From NCBI GenBank assembly GCA_017460915.1, contig JAFUAA010000014.1, forward strand, positions 1 through 55,716: 55,716 bases of DNA, given 5' to 3'. Position 1 is the stretch's first letter, and the number at the start of each line of letters is the position of its first letter. This DNA comes from Bacteroidales bacterium (GTDB lineage: Bacteria > Bacteroidota > Bacteroidia > Bacteroidales > F082). A program made the translations under genes and the position numbers. Shown here in pieces: positions 8,115 through 15,409 of this stretch. The notes beneath the pieces were generated by a model, which was given only the letters and a program-made list of their open reading frames with translations, did not search any database and was not told where the DNA came from.

Positions 8115-8756
8115 ATGGCAGACGGATACCTTGAAAAACGCTACGAAGAGGTCTTTGGCGCAGGTGCCAAGAAGACCGTCGTGAAACATACCTCCATCGA
8201 GACGCTGATGGAGAAAAACCGCAGTTATCGCGGCTATCAGAAGGACTTTGTGGTGAAGCGTGAGATGCTGGAACGCATCGTAGCGGTGAACACCAAAATC
8301 GCCTCGGCGAAGAACCAGCAAGTGCTTCGCTTCAAGTTGGTTACGAAAGAGACGGGCGCCGACTTCGTCCTGCAAAACATGAAACTCGGCGGACTGCTAC
8401 CCGAGTTGCACCTGCCCTTCGCCGGCACTGAACCCGAGGCCTTCATCATCATTTGCAGCACTGCGCCCGAAAGCAAATTTGTGGACATCGACCTCGGCAT
8501 TGCTGCACAAAGCATGTTGCTGAAAGCCAACGAAATGGGGCTGAACGGCATTATGATTGGCGCATTCAACAAGGCAAAAATTACTGAACATTTCGCCTTG
8601 CCCTACGAACCGCTGTTGATGCTAGCCATCGGCAAGGGGAACGAGAGAATCAAGTTGGAGCCTGTGGATGCAGGCGACAAATTGGCGTATTACCGCGATG
8701 CGGACGGCGTGCAGTTTGTGCCGAAAATTCGATGGGAACAATTAATCATTGAATGA
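8115..8756 (+). CDS. Nitroreductase family FMN oxidoreductase
   Basis: A 213-residue protein with the family's N-terminal NRSYRGYQ motif (about residues 36-43; an Arg/Ser pair that binds FMN phosphate in relatives), a central segment AKNQQVLRFKLVT and the GLNGIMIGAF loop. These enzymes are NAD(P)H-dependent flavoproteins acting on nitro compounds, quinones or unknown cellular substrates. The first 30 residues (YLEKRYEEVFGAGAKK) precede the core. It stands alone between a divergent gene and a repeat element; physiological substrate unknown. Confidence 0.85.
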   Translation: MADGYLEKRYEEVFGAGAKKTVVKHTSIETLMEKNRSYRGYQKDFVVKREMLERIVAVNTKIASAKNQQVLRFKLVTKETGADFVLQNMKLGGLLPELHLPFAGTEPEAFIIICSTAPESKFVDIDLGIAAQSMLLKANEMGLNGIMIGAFNKAKITEHFALPYEPLLMLAIGKGNERIKLEPVDAGDKLAYYRDADGVQFVPKIRWEQLIIE

Positions 8757-8766
8757 TTTCTCTCAC

Positions 8767-8863
8767 GCTTCGCGTCATTGCGAGGAACGAAGCAATCCAG
8801 ATAATGAATCTATGTTCTGGATTGCTTCACTCCGTTGCTCTCCGTTCGCAATGACGCAAAGCG
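8767..8863 (+). repeat. CGTCATTGCGAGGAACGAAGC inverted-repeat element
   Basis: The left arm carries GCGTCATTGCGAGGAACGAA then GCAATCCAG; the right arm reads CTGGATTGCTTC ... CGCAATGACGC. They enclose a 16-bp AT-rich loop, giving a long imperfect hairpin. This is the widespread 'CGTCATTGCGAG' intergenic repeat of Bacteroidetes and other phyla. The right arm is longer, with an extra CTCCGTTGCTCT stretch. It separates the nitroreductase gene from the ATPase promoter. Confidence 0.8.
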
Positions 8864-8867
8864 ATGC

Positions 8868-8928
8868 AAAAATCGCACTCATATAGTGCATTTTTTTGAA
8901 AAAATCGCATTCGCATAGTGCATTTTTT
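8868..8928 (+). promoter_or_regulatory. Two direct repeats (period 32 bp) upstream of an ATPase promoter
   Basis: Two 29-bp copies at 8868-8896 and 8900-8928 match at 26 of 29 positions. Each contains a dyad, GCACTCATATAGTGC in the first and GCATTCGCATAGTGC in the second, bordered by A5 and T6 runs. The second copy ends two bases before the -7 box. The spacing of about three helical turns and position suggest operators for the ATPase gene; the binder is unknown. Confidence 0.7.
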
Positions 8929-8929
8929 G

Positions 8930-8937
8930 TATTTTTG
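8930..8937 (+). promoter_or_regulatory. -7 box of the ATPase gene
   Basis: TATTTTTG directly after the second 29-bp repeat and 22 bp before ATG 8960. Confidence 0.65.
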
Positions 8938-8959
8938 CAGCGTTAAATGCCAAGCAACA

Positions 8960-10129
8960 ATGGAAAAGCTGTATGAATTCATGGAGAAACAACTTGAGGA
9001 AACCACAAGTAGTTTCATCCGTTACAAGTACGATTCGATTCATTGGGAAAACCGCATGTTGGGGTTGGTAGGTCCGAGAGGCGTGGGAAAAACCACGCTT
9101 TTTCTCCAGCACATCAAGAACAACCATTCGCTGCGCGACACGCTGTATGTCACCGCCGACCACCTGTATTTCTCGACGCATAGCCTTTACGAGACCGCCG
9201 AAAGTTTCAATAAGCAAGGAGGCCGTTTCTTCTTCATCGACGAAGTACACAAATACAGCAACTGGTCGCAGGAACTGAAACTGATGTACGATTCCTTACC
9301 CGACCTTCATGTCTATTTTACGGGTTCTTCCATTCTCGACATCGAGAAGGGAGAAGCCGACTTGAGCCGCCGTGCCCCGAAATACCTGATGCAAGGGTTG
9401 TCGTTCAGGGAGTTTTTGGCCATTCGCCACCAAATCGATTGTCCAATCTTCAGTTTGGAGCAAATCCTGAACCACGAAGCCCGCATCCCGAATGTGAAGC
9501 ATCCGTTGATGTATTTCAAGGCGTATCTGAAAGACGGCTATTATCCTTTCGGTCAGGACTTCGACTTTGATACGGAGCTGAACCAAGTCATTACGCGCAC
9601 CATCGAGATAGACATCCCGCAATTTGCCAACATGAACATCGGAACGGCCAAGAAACTCAAGAAACTGATGGTCATTTTGGCTGAACTGGTGCCTTACAAA
9701 CCCAATATGACCAGCCTTGGGAGTCAAATCCTGGCCAGTCGCAACAATGTGGAAGACTATCTGACTTATATGGAAAAGGCGGGACTTCTCGCACAATTGC
9801 GCGATGGCACGGGTGGTTTGGGCGAACTCGACAAAGTGGAGAAAGTCTATCTCGACAATACCAACCTGATGTACAGTTTAGGCGATGGGCAGGAAGACGC
9901 TGGCACGGTAAGAGAGACCTTTTTCTATAACCAAATGCGCGTCAATCATAAAGTTACATCATCCCCGATTTCCGATTTCGAGATTCAAGGCAAGACCTTT
10001 GAAGTGGGTGGGAAAAACAAGGGCAAACGGCAAATCACCGATGCTGCGGAAGGCTATGTGGTAAAAGATGACATTGAATTCGGCCATGGCAATGTGATTC
10101 CCATTTGGGCGTTTGGGCTGAATTATTAA
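8960..10129 (+). CDS. AAA ATPase with DUF4143-type C-terminus (copy 1)
   Basis: A 389-residue protein from ATG 8960; the frame is open further upstream but the promoter at 8930 makes this start likely. Walker A GPRGVGKTT begins near residue 38, Walker B is FFFIDEVHKY, and a sensor-like FTGSSILDI follows. The C-terminal half ends in FEVGGKNKGKRQI, the variant nuclease-like segment of one DUF4143 subgroup. These common bacterial ATPases have no settled function; proposed roles include nucleic-acid or host-defence related activity. It is one of four such genes in the window, each with a repeat array at its promoter. Its stop lies 7 bp from the convergent BlaR1-TonB gene. Confidence 0.85.
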   Translation: MEKLYEFMEKQLEETTSSFIRYKYDSIHWENRMLGLVGPRGVGKTTLFLQHIKNNHSLRDTLYVTADHLYFSTHSLYETAESFNKQGGRFFFIDEVHKYSNWSQELKLMYDSLPDLHVYFTGSSILDIEKGEADLSRRAPKYLMQGLSFREFLAIRHQIDCPIFSLEQILNHEARIPNVKHPLMYFKAYLKDGYYPFGQDFDFDTELNQVITRTIEIDIPQFANMNIGTAKKLKKLMVILAELVPYKPNMTSLGSQILASRNNVEDYLTYMEKAGLLAQLRDGTGGLGELDKVEKVYLDNTNLMYSLGDGQEDAGTVRETFFYNQMRVNHKVTSSPISDFEIQGKTFEVGGKNKGKRQITDAAEGYVVKDDIEFGHGNVIPIWAFGLNY

Positions 10130-10136
10130 TGGTTTA

Positions 10137-12176
10137 TTACAATTTGAAGAACACGGGTAATTGGTAATTTACCCGAACCGGTTCTCCCTTCATTTTTCCA
10201 GGTTTCCATTTCGGCATGGCTTTCACCACGCGGACAGCCTCCTCGTCGCAACCGCCACCAATGCCTTTCAAAACTTTGACTTCATTGATGCTTCCGTCTT
10301 TCTCGACAACGAAACTGACAAACACACGACCAGAAATTTCCTTGTCTTTTGCCTCTTGTGGATATACTATATTCTTGGCCACATAATCCATCAAAGCTTG
10401 TTCTCCCCCTGGATATTGAGGCATTTCCTCAACGATTTGATAGACACCGCTTTTGTCGGGCTTCATGTCAGCTTTGCTTATCTCCGATTTCTTAATTGGG
10501 CTCTCCGGCTCATCATTGTTCAACTTGAAATTGATGGGAATCTGATAACTGACCCGAACAGGCTTCCCGTCTTTTTTGCCAGGCGCCCATTTCGGCAACG
10601 CCTTGATGACGCGCACAGCCTCTTCGTCGCAGCCGCCACCGATGCCACGCAACGCTTTTACGTTGGAAACGCTACCGTCTTTCTCGATAACGAAACCGAT
10701 AAACACGCGGCTCTGGATTTCCTTCTCTTTGGCTTCCTCTGGATAGACCACGTTTTTGGCCACATGTTCCATCAGTGCCTTTTCGCCGCCAGGAAAGCGC
10801 GGCATTTCATCAACGATTTGATAAACGGTGTCTTCTTTGGATGTGGCTACATCCAACAGCGTTTCGAAAAGACTTCCGGAAATGCTGAACGGCTCAATTT
10901 TGTATGTCGCCGTATCGCCTCTTTTCTCTGTTTCGGTAAGGTAGAAGTTGTTTGCTGGTGAACCATCTGCATCGAAAGAGGTGACGGTAATCTTTTTGCA
11001 AGGCTCGCCCGTCGTTGGGTCGAGGGCATCGGAAGTCTCAAACCTGACATAACTTCCGTCTTCGCCATAAATCACGGTGTCCTTCAATTGAATAGGCGCA
11101 CCGTCATCGTTGTAGATTTCAAACTGACCCATTTCCACTGTGATGGGTTTCTTCTCGACCTTTTGTTCTTGCGCCGACACTTTCGTGTTGACGATCAGCA
11201 GCATTGCCAGCACGGGCAATGTGGCCAAGAGCCTCCACCAGAGGCCCTTAGCCTTTTCATTTCTTGTAATCATCTTGATCCTTTTTTTAGTTAGGATTAA
11301 ACTGAAGTTATTGCTAATTCCACTGAAATCTGCGGCCGTGCACTGCTGCAAAATCAGCATCATATAGTTTCGTTTGTCAACGCTGGTGGCCACCACGTCG
11401 CGGTCGGCTTGGTATTCGTGAAGGCTCTGCAACTCCTTCTTGTACAGATAGATGAACGGATTGAACCATTGCAGGATTTTCATTGTTTCCACAAAGAGGA
11501 TATCGGCGGAATGGCCGTGGGCGATGTGGCTTCGCTCGTGGCGGACGATGTCGGGCGCCACGCTTTCGTCGGGAAAGAAGGCATAGCGCAGGAAGGAGAA
11601 CGAGCCTTGTGGGGTTGGCCCTTCGACAGGCTCAGGGACCTTAGCTTTAGCGGTCGTTGAGCCTGCCGAAACGCCGCCGTGGGTGGCTTGATATGTCGGC
11701 TTAGTGACCGAGAGAAACACGGCCGTGTAGCCTTCGCGTTTCTCCTTGGGCGAACGGAGGATGAGTACGACGATTTTGCCCAACTTGAAGAGCAATAGCA
11801 GCGTCGTCACGCCAACACCTATTAAATAAATGCCGACGACGATGCTCCAAATGCTGAGGTGCGGCCGCGATGCCGTTTCGCTCATCGCAACGGTTTCGGG
11901 CAAGGCCGCTCCGCTTTCGGGCATGACGGTGATTTCGGCCAAAAGGGTGCCACCTAACAGGTTCTGCTTCAAGTGAACCATTTGCGGCGCACTTTGTCCC
12001 ATCTGTAAGCCGATGAAAGGCAGGGCCAATGAGAACAGCATCGCCGTCAACAGGAACAACCGATTGAATTGCAGGCGGTTGCCGTTGCTGAACAGGAGTC
12101 GATAGACCAACCAAAGCACAACGATTCCCGCCGTGATGGGGAGCAGATGACCGATGATGAGTTGTTGCGCGTTCAT
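10137..12176 (-). CDS. BlaR1/MecR1-type M56 peptidase fused to two TonB C-terminal domains
   Basis: A 679-residue membrane protein: helices near 8-28, 35-55 and 105-135, the M56 zinc motif HERSH with downstream HGHSAD, another helix (LLATLPVLAMLLIV) and then two tandem TonB C-terminal domains of about 100 residues each (about 455-555 and 580-679), both with PGGE, YPEEAK/YPQEAK and the repeated GGGCDEEAVRV. BlaR1-like proteins sense envelope signals and cleave a BlaI repressor; TonB domains contact outer-membrane receptors. The duplicated TonB domains are close in sequence, a recent duplication. A palindromic repeat is inserted in frame (translated KVPEPVEGPT) just before the M56 motif. It follows the BlaI-type gene by 3 bp. 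Confidence 0.88.
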   Translation of the reverse strand: MNAQQLIIGHLLPITAGIVVLWLVYRLLFSNGNRLQFNRLFLLTAMLFSLALPFIGLQMGQSAPQMVHLKQNLLGGTLLAEITVMPESGAALPETVAMSETASRPHLSIWSIVVGIYLIGVGVTTLLLLFKLGKIVVLILRSPKEKREGYTAVFLSVTKPTYQATHGGVSAGSTTAKAKVPEPVEGPTPQGSFSFLRYAFFPDESVAPDIVRHERSHIAHGHSADILFVETMKILQWFNPFIYLYKKELQSLHEYQADRDVVATSVDKRNYMMLILQQCTAADFSGISNNFSLILTKKRIKMITRNEKAKGLWWRLLATLPVLAMLLIVNTKVSAQEQKVEKKPITVEMGQFEIYNDDGAPIQLKDTVIYGEDGSYVRFETSDALDPTTGEPCKKITVTSFDADGSPANNFYLTETEKRGDTATYKIEPFSISGSLFETLLDVATSKEDTVYQIVDEMPRFPGGEKALMEHVAKNVVYPEEAKEKEIQSRVFIGFVIEKDGSVSNVKALRGIGGGCDEEAVRVIKALPKWAPGKKDGKPVRVSYQIPINFKLNNDEPESPIKKSEISKADMKPDKSGVYQIVEEMPQYPGGEQALMDYVAKNIVYPQEAKDKEISGRVFVSFVVEKDGSINEVKVLKGIGGGCDEEAVRVVKAMPKWKPGKMKGEPVRVNYQLPVFFKL
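11617..11675 (+). repeat. CTTCGACAGGCTCAGGGACC inverted repeat inside a gene
   Basis: Arms GGCCCTTCGACAGGCTCAGG(GACC) at 11617-11640 and GGTCGTTGAGCCTGCCGAAA(CGCC) at 11652-11675 form a hairpin with an 11-bp loop. It is the well-known Bacteroidetes 'CCTGAGCCTGTCGAAGG' repeat and is carried in frame by the BlaR1-TonB gene. A single arm occurs in frame at 15785-15808. Confidence 0.8.
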
Positions 12177-12179
12177 GGT

Positions 12180-12554
12180 TTATTTCCCTTCATCGTTGAT
12201 GGCCTCGTCGATGACCTTCTTCAGGGCTTCGAGTTCTTCGAGGCTGAAGTTTTCCTTTTTGGCGAAGGCCGACACGAGGTCGAGATAGGAATTGTTGAAA
12301 TAGCGTTCCACCACGCTGCCGAGGAAGCGTTGCGAGTATTCCTCCTTGGTGACGGCTGGGCTGTAGCGATGCGCGCGACAGAAGGTTTCGTGTTTCACGA
12401 AGCCTTTGTTTTCCAATATCTTGATGACGGTAAGCACCGTGTTGTAGGCTGGCTTGGGCTCGGGGAATGCCGCCATAATCTCGTTGGCAAAGCCTTGACC
12501 GATCGTCCAAAGCACTTGCATCACTTGTTCTTCTCCTTTGGTTAACTTTTTCAT
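12180..12554 (-). CDS. BlaI/MecI/CopY-family repressor
   Basis: A 124-residue winged-helix protein from ATG 12554 (MKKLTKGEEQVMQVLW...), with the family's N-terminal helices, PAYNTVLTVIKILENKGFV recognition region and HETFCRAHRYSP wing. Family members bind dyad operators as dimers and are inactivated by proteolysis through a BlaR1 partner, here encoded 3 bp downstream. The TTG two codons earlier is possible but less likely. It lies 21 bp after the LRR gene on the same strand, so the three may form one transcript. Confidence 0.9.
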   Translation of the reverse strand: MKKLTKGEEQVMQVLWTIGQGFANEIMAAFPEPKPAYNTVLTVIKILENKGFVKHETFCRAHRYSPAVTKEEYSQRFLGSVVERYFNNSYLDLVSAFAKKENFSLEELEALKKVIDEAINDEGK

Positions 12555-12575
12555 TTTCAATGTTTTTATGGTTTG

Positions 12576-13631
12576 TCAATAGTTTATGTTTATTGTTTTG
12601 CTGATTTGGATCAGTCGCATTTTGTCTTTGTCCGACAAGACGAAATCATTGTCACGTAAAATCAGGATTTCCATCTCTGGCTTTTCCGCAAGTTCCCAAG
12701 GGAAGCGTTCCAACAGGTTGTGTTCGGCATCGAACTCGTAGAGTGCTTTCATCTTCGACAAATCGGGCAGGTCCAAGAGATGGTTGAAACCCACTCCAAA
12801 GCGTTCAATGGAATCCATTTCCATAATCCACTCGGACAGGAAATGCAGTTCGTTGTGGTGGATGTAGAAATATTTCAGATGCTTCAGGTTGCGCAACGTG
12901 TCGGGAATCACCTCGATTTGGTTGAACGACAGGAAAAGTTGCTGCAAACCGTCCATATTGCCTACAAAATCAGGGATTTTTGTGAGATGGTTTTTGTAGA
13001 AATCGAGGTGCTTCAATTCCTTGAAACCCTTCAGCACTTCGGGGATTTCCTCAAACTCGTTTTCATAGAAAATCAGGCTTTTCATGTGTTTCAAGTTGGC
13101 AAAAGATTTGGGTAACGAATGCAATTTGTTTTTTGCCAAATTGAGGCTTTCGCAATGCAGCCGACCTATGTTGTCGGGCAGTTTCTTGATATCGTTGCCA
13201 CCGATGAGGATTTGCTTCGCCTTGGAAAGATGCCGTATGTCGGCTCTATTGGGTTTCAACTGATTGAAATTCAATGTGATTTCTTCCAAACTATCCAGAT
13301 GCATAACCCATCTCGGGATGTGGCGGATACGGTTGCCCTCCAAATTGAGTGCCTTCAAACGTTTGCACTTTTTGATGCTCGACGGAATGCGGTCGAGTTG
13401 GTCGTTGGTCAAGTTCAGGCGCTCGATGCAGTTGTCTTCGGGGAAGTCGATTTCGCGAATTTCGCAACGGTCGAGCGTGACGATTTGTGGATTTTCTTCC
13501 CATCCTTTCAGTTGATCTTCGTTGAAATAACCATAAAACGGCGTTTTGGCGAGCGGTCGGGTCATGCATGAAAACATGACGCAACTCGCTGTAAAACAAA
13601 TCAAAAGATGAATTTCCTTCCTAATGACCAA
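12576..13631 (-). CDS. Leucine-rich-repeat lipoprotein
   Basis: A 351-residue protein with a TTG start after a TATGTTTG box, a signal with lipobox-like CVMFSC, and about ten 22-23-residue leucine-rich repeats from about 65 on (e.g. RLKALNLEGNRIRHIP, GLQQLFLSFNQIEVIP). LRR proteins bind proteins or glycans; no enzyme motif is present. Export to the envelope is inferred from the N-terminus. It is the first gene of a possible LRR-BlaI-BlaR1 operon, so a sensor or surface role tied to that system is possible but unproved. Confidence 0.8.
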   Translation of the reverse strand: MVIRKEIHLLICFTASCVMFSCMTRPLAKTPFYGYFNEDQLKGWEENPQIVTLDRCEIREIDFPEDNCIERLNLTNDQLDRIPSSIKKCKRLKALNLEGNRIRHIPRWVMHLDSLEEITLNFNQLKPNRADIRHLSKAKQILIGGNDIKKLPDNIGRLHCESLNLAKNKLHSLPKSFANLKHMKSLIFYENEFEEIPEVLKGFKELKHLDFYKNHLTKIPDFVGNMDGLQQLFLSFNQIEVIPDTLRNLKHLKYFYIHHNELHFLSEWIMEMDSIERFGVGFNHLLDLPDLSKMKALYEFDAEHNLLERFPWELAEKPEMEILILRDNDFVLSDKDKMRLIQISKTININY

Positions 13632-13645
13632 TGGTTTTTACGCTG

Positions 13646-13653
13646 CAAACATA
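13646..13653 (-). promoter_or_regulatory. -7 box of the LRR gene
   Basis: The minus strand reads TATGTTTG, 14 bp before the TTG start; this position supports the TTG. Confidence 0.55.
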
Positions 13654-13754
13654 CAGAATTTTTGAATATACAACTATTTTATTAGTTATTTTATTGTGTT
13701 TTTCTCGAAAATATTTTTTTTCGCGTTTTTTCATTTGGTTTGCAAAATTATTTC

Positions 13755-13762
13755 TATTTTTG
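13755..13762 (+). promoter_or_regulatory. -7 box of the tRNA-Thr gene
   Basis: TATTTTTG, 18 bp upstream of the tRNA 5' end, with a TTTG at 13734-13737 at the usual -33 distance. Confidence 0.65.
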
Positions 13763-13780
13763 CAGTCTCAAATCAGAGAA

Positions 13781-13853
<73 letters not shown>

Positions 13854-13857
13854 CAAA

Positions 13858-13889
13858 TCAAAAAAGAGTTCCAATTGGAACTCTTTTTT
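13858..13889. terminator. Bidirectional intrinsic terminator
   Basis: GAGTTCCAATTGGAACTC is a perfect palindrome bordered by A6 on the left and T6 on the right. It can end the tRNA transcript on the plus strand and the ATPase gene (stop at 13893) on the minus strand. Confidence 0.85.
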
Positions 13890-13892
13890 GAT

Positions 13893-15233
13893 TTAGATGG
13901 GTTTGAAAACATACACTGGGTTGTCAAACTCCGTCGGCTGAAGGTACATCAACATGTAAACAGGCCAATAATCCACATTCCCATGTAGTTCATAATTGCC
14001 GCTTGAAAACACTATGGCGGAACGGATGTCATAGTCCTTGTTCGCCACCACATTGCTCAATGCATTGTGTCGCTTGTAGTCTTTGCCCGACTTGATTTCG
14101 ATAGGCAGAAGTTGTCCGTTGTGTTCAACCACAAAATCCAATTCTCCCTGTTTTTTGCTGTTGATATAATAAAGCGAATACCCATGAGCATGAAACTCTT
14201 GTGCAGCAAAATTCTCAAAAATGGCTCCGAAGTTGATATTGGTTTCACCCGTGATGATTTTCAGTTGGAATTGACGAGAATAAAGACATGCCAGAAGCCC
14301 GACATCGTTGAGAAACAGTTTGAACAGGTTGCGCTGTTCGTTGAGTTTCAAAGGTAGGCGTGGCTCTTCGACATTATAAGTGGGCAAGGCGACACCAGCA
14401 TCGGCAAGCCAAAGGAAACTATTCTTGTAACGCTCGAACTTTGCTTTTTCATGAAGCGACTTCAAGATAAATCGCTTGTTCTTCGCATTCAGTTCAGAAA
14501 GAATCATGTCGAAGATGTCCTTGATATAAAGGCGGTTGTTAGGATCATATTTAGCAATGTCCCTGCGGTAAAGGTTGACAATGATTTCCTGCTCCTGCCT
14601 GACAATTTGCAGATTGTTGGTTTCCAAATATTTGACGACAACTGCGGGCATTCCACCCACCACAAGGTAAAGTTGCAAAAGTTCAAGCATTTTCTCATGG
14701 ATGACGCTATCGACAGACCTGTGGTTTGCATAGCAAGAACTTAAATGTGCCATGACCTCAACACTCATGCCAACAGCACTCGAAAACTCTTCAAAGTCAA
14801 GTGGATTCAGTTCTTTTTCAGCCAAATAGCCGACAGGGACACTCCGCAAGTCGCTCAACTCGACGCCCAATAACGACCCGCTCATCACATAGCGATAACT
14901 CCCCTCATCGACTAAGAACTTGATTGAAGTGACAATCTCGGGACACTCTTGCACCTCATCAAAGAAAATCAGAGTTTCGCCTGGAACCAATTGCATCTCT
15001 GTCAGAGCAGACAAACGGAGCAAGGTTTCTTTGGCATCACGAGGATGCTCGAAAATGGTCTTTAACTTCGGATTTTCAATGAAGTTCAGTTCAACAAAGT
15101 GGTTGAAGCACTCCATGCCTACTCTACGAATGGCATAGGTTTTGCCTACTTGTCGGGCTCCCGAAACCAAAAGCGCCTTTTCATTGTTTTCAAAAAAAGA
15201 GCGTAAATAACTGTATATCTTTCTATTAATCAT
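13893..15233 (-). CDS. AAA ATPase with DUF4143 domain (copy 2)
   Basis: A 446-residue protein with Walker A GARQVGKTY (residues 25-33), Walker B LIFFDEVQECP, sensor-like YVMSGSLLGV, then the DUF4143 part containing YINSKKQGELDFVVEHNGQL and PIEIKSGKDY, which reads like the D...ExK core of a PD-(D/E)XK nuclease fold. Full length for the family. Function is not established for the family. Three repeats at 33-bp period lie immediately upstream of the start codon; the gene stands alone, divergent from the DUF4175 gene. Confidence 0.88.
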   Translation of the reverse strand: MINRKIYSYLRSFFENNEKALLVSGARQVGKTYAIRRVGMECFNHFVELNFIENPKLKTIFEHPRDAKETLLRLSALTEMQLVPGETLIFFDEVQECPEIVTSIKFLVDEGSYRYVMSGSLLGVELSDLRSVPVGYLAEKELNPLDFEEFSSAVGMSVEVMAHLSSCYANHRSVDSVIHEKMLELLQLYLVVGGMPAVVVKYLETNNLQIVRQEQEIIVNLYRRDIAKYDPNNRLYIKDIFDMILSELNAKNKRFILKSLHEKAKFERYKNSFLWLADAGVALPTYNVEEPRLPLKLNEQRNLFKLFLNDVGLLACLYSRQFQLKIITGETNINFGAIFENFAAQEFHAHGYSLYYINSKKQGELDFVVEHNGQLLPIEIKSGKDYKRHNALSNVVANKDYDIRSAIVFSSGNYELHGNVDYWPVYMLMYLQPTEFDNPVYVFKPI

Positions 15234-15240
15234 AAATAAC

Positions 15241-15321
15241 GACTTTTTCTAACCAATTCTGCAGCTTGATTTGCCACTTTTCCAACCATTATTAAGGCTG
15301 TTTTTGCCACTTTTCTAACTT
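15241..15321 (-). promoter_or_regulatory. Three direct repeats (period 33 bp) before ATPase copy 2
   Basis: On the plus strand the units are GACTTTTTCTAACCA (15241-15255), CCACTTTTCCAACCA (15274-15288) and CCACTTTTCTAACTT (15307-15321), each exactly 33 bp apart; the second and third also share a preceding TTG. Read on the minus strand they give GTTAGAAAAGTGGCAA-type units, the last one ending eight bases before ATG 15233. A weak -7-like TATTATTG on the minus strand at 15331-15338 would place all three in the leader. Confidence 0.65.
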
Positions 15322-15381
15322 TTCAAAGTGCAATAATAGGAAGATTTCTTGAATAGACAAACCCAATTGAGGAAAAAAACG

Positions 15382-15389
15382 TACTTTTG
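15382..15389 (+). promoter_or_regulatory. -7 box of the DUF4175-ybeY-mnmG operon
   Basis: TACTTTTG, 20 bp upstream of ATG 15410. Confidence 0.6.
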
Positions 15390-15409
15390 CAAAATATTCT
15401 ATATTGGAT

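Noticed and set aside
8176-8188. A third parS site (GTGAAACA-like) in the nitroreductase gene
   Set aside because: Only the right half matches (CGTGAAACAT); the left half lacks TGTTTC, and it is inside a coding sequence far from the other two.
8757-8866. A small coding gene in the gap after the nitroreductase
   Set aside because: The gap is filled by the CGTCATTGCGAG inverted repeat; the open frame over it follows from the palindrome.
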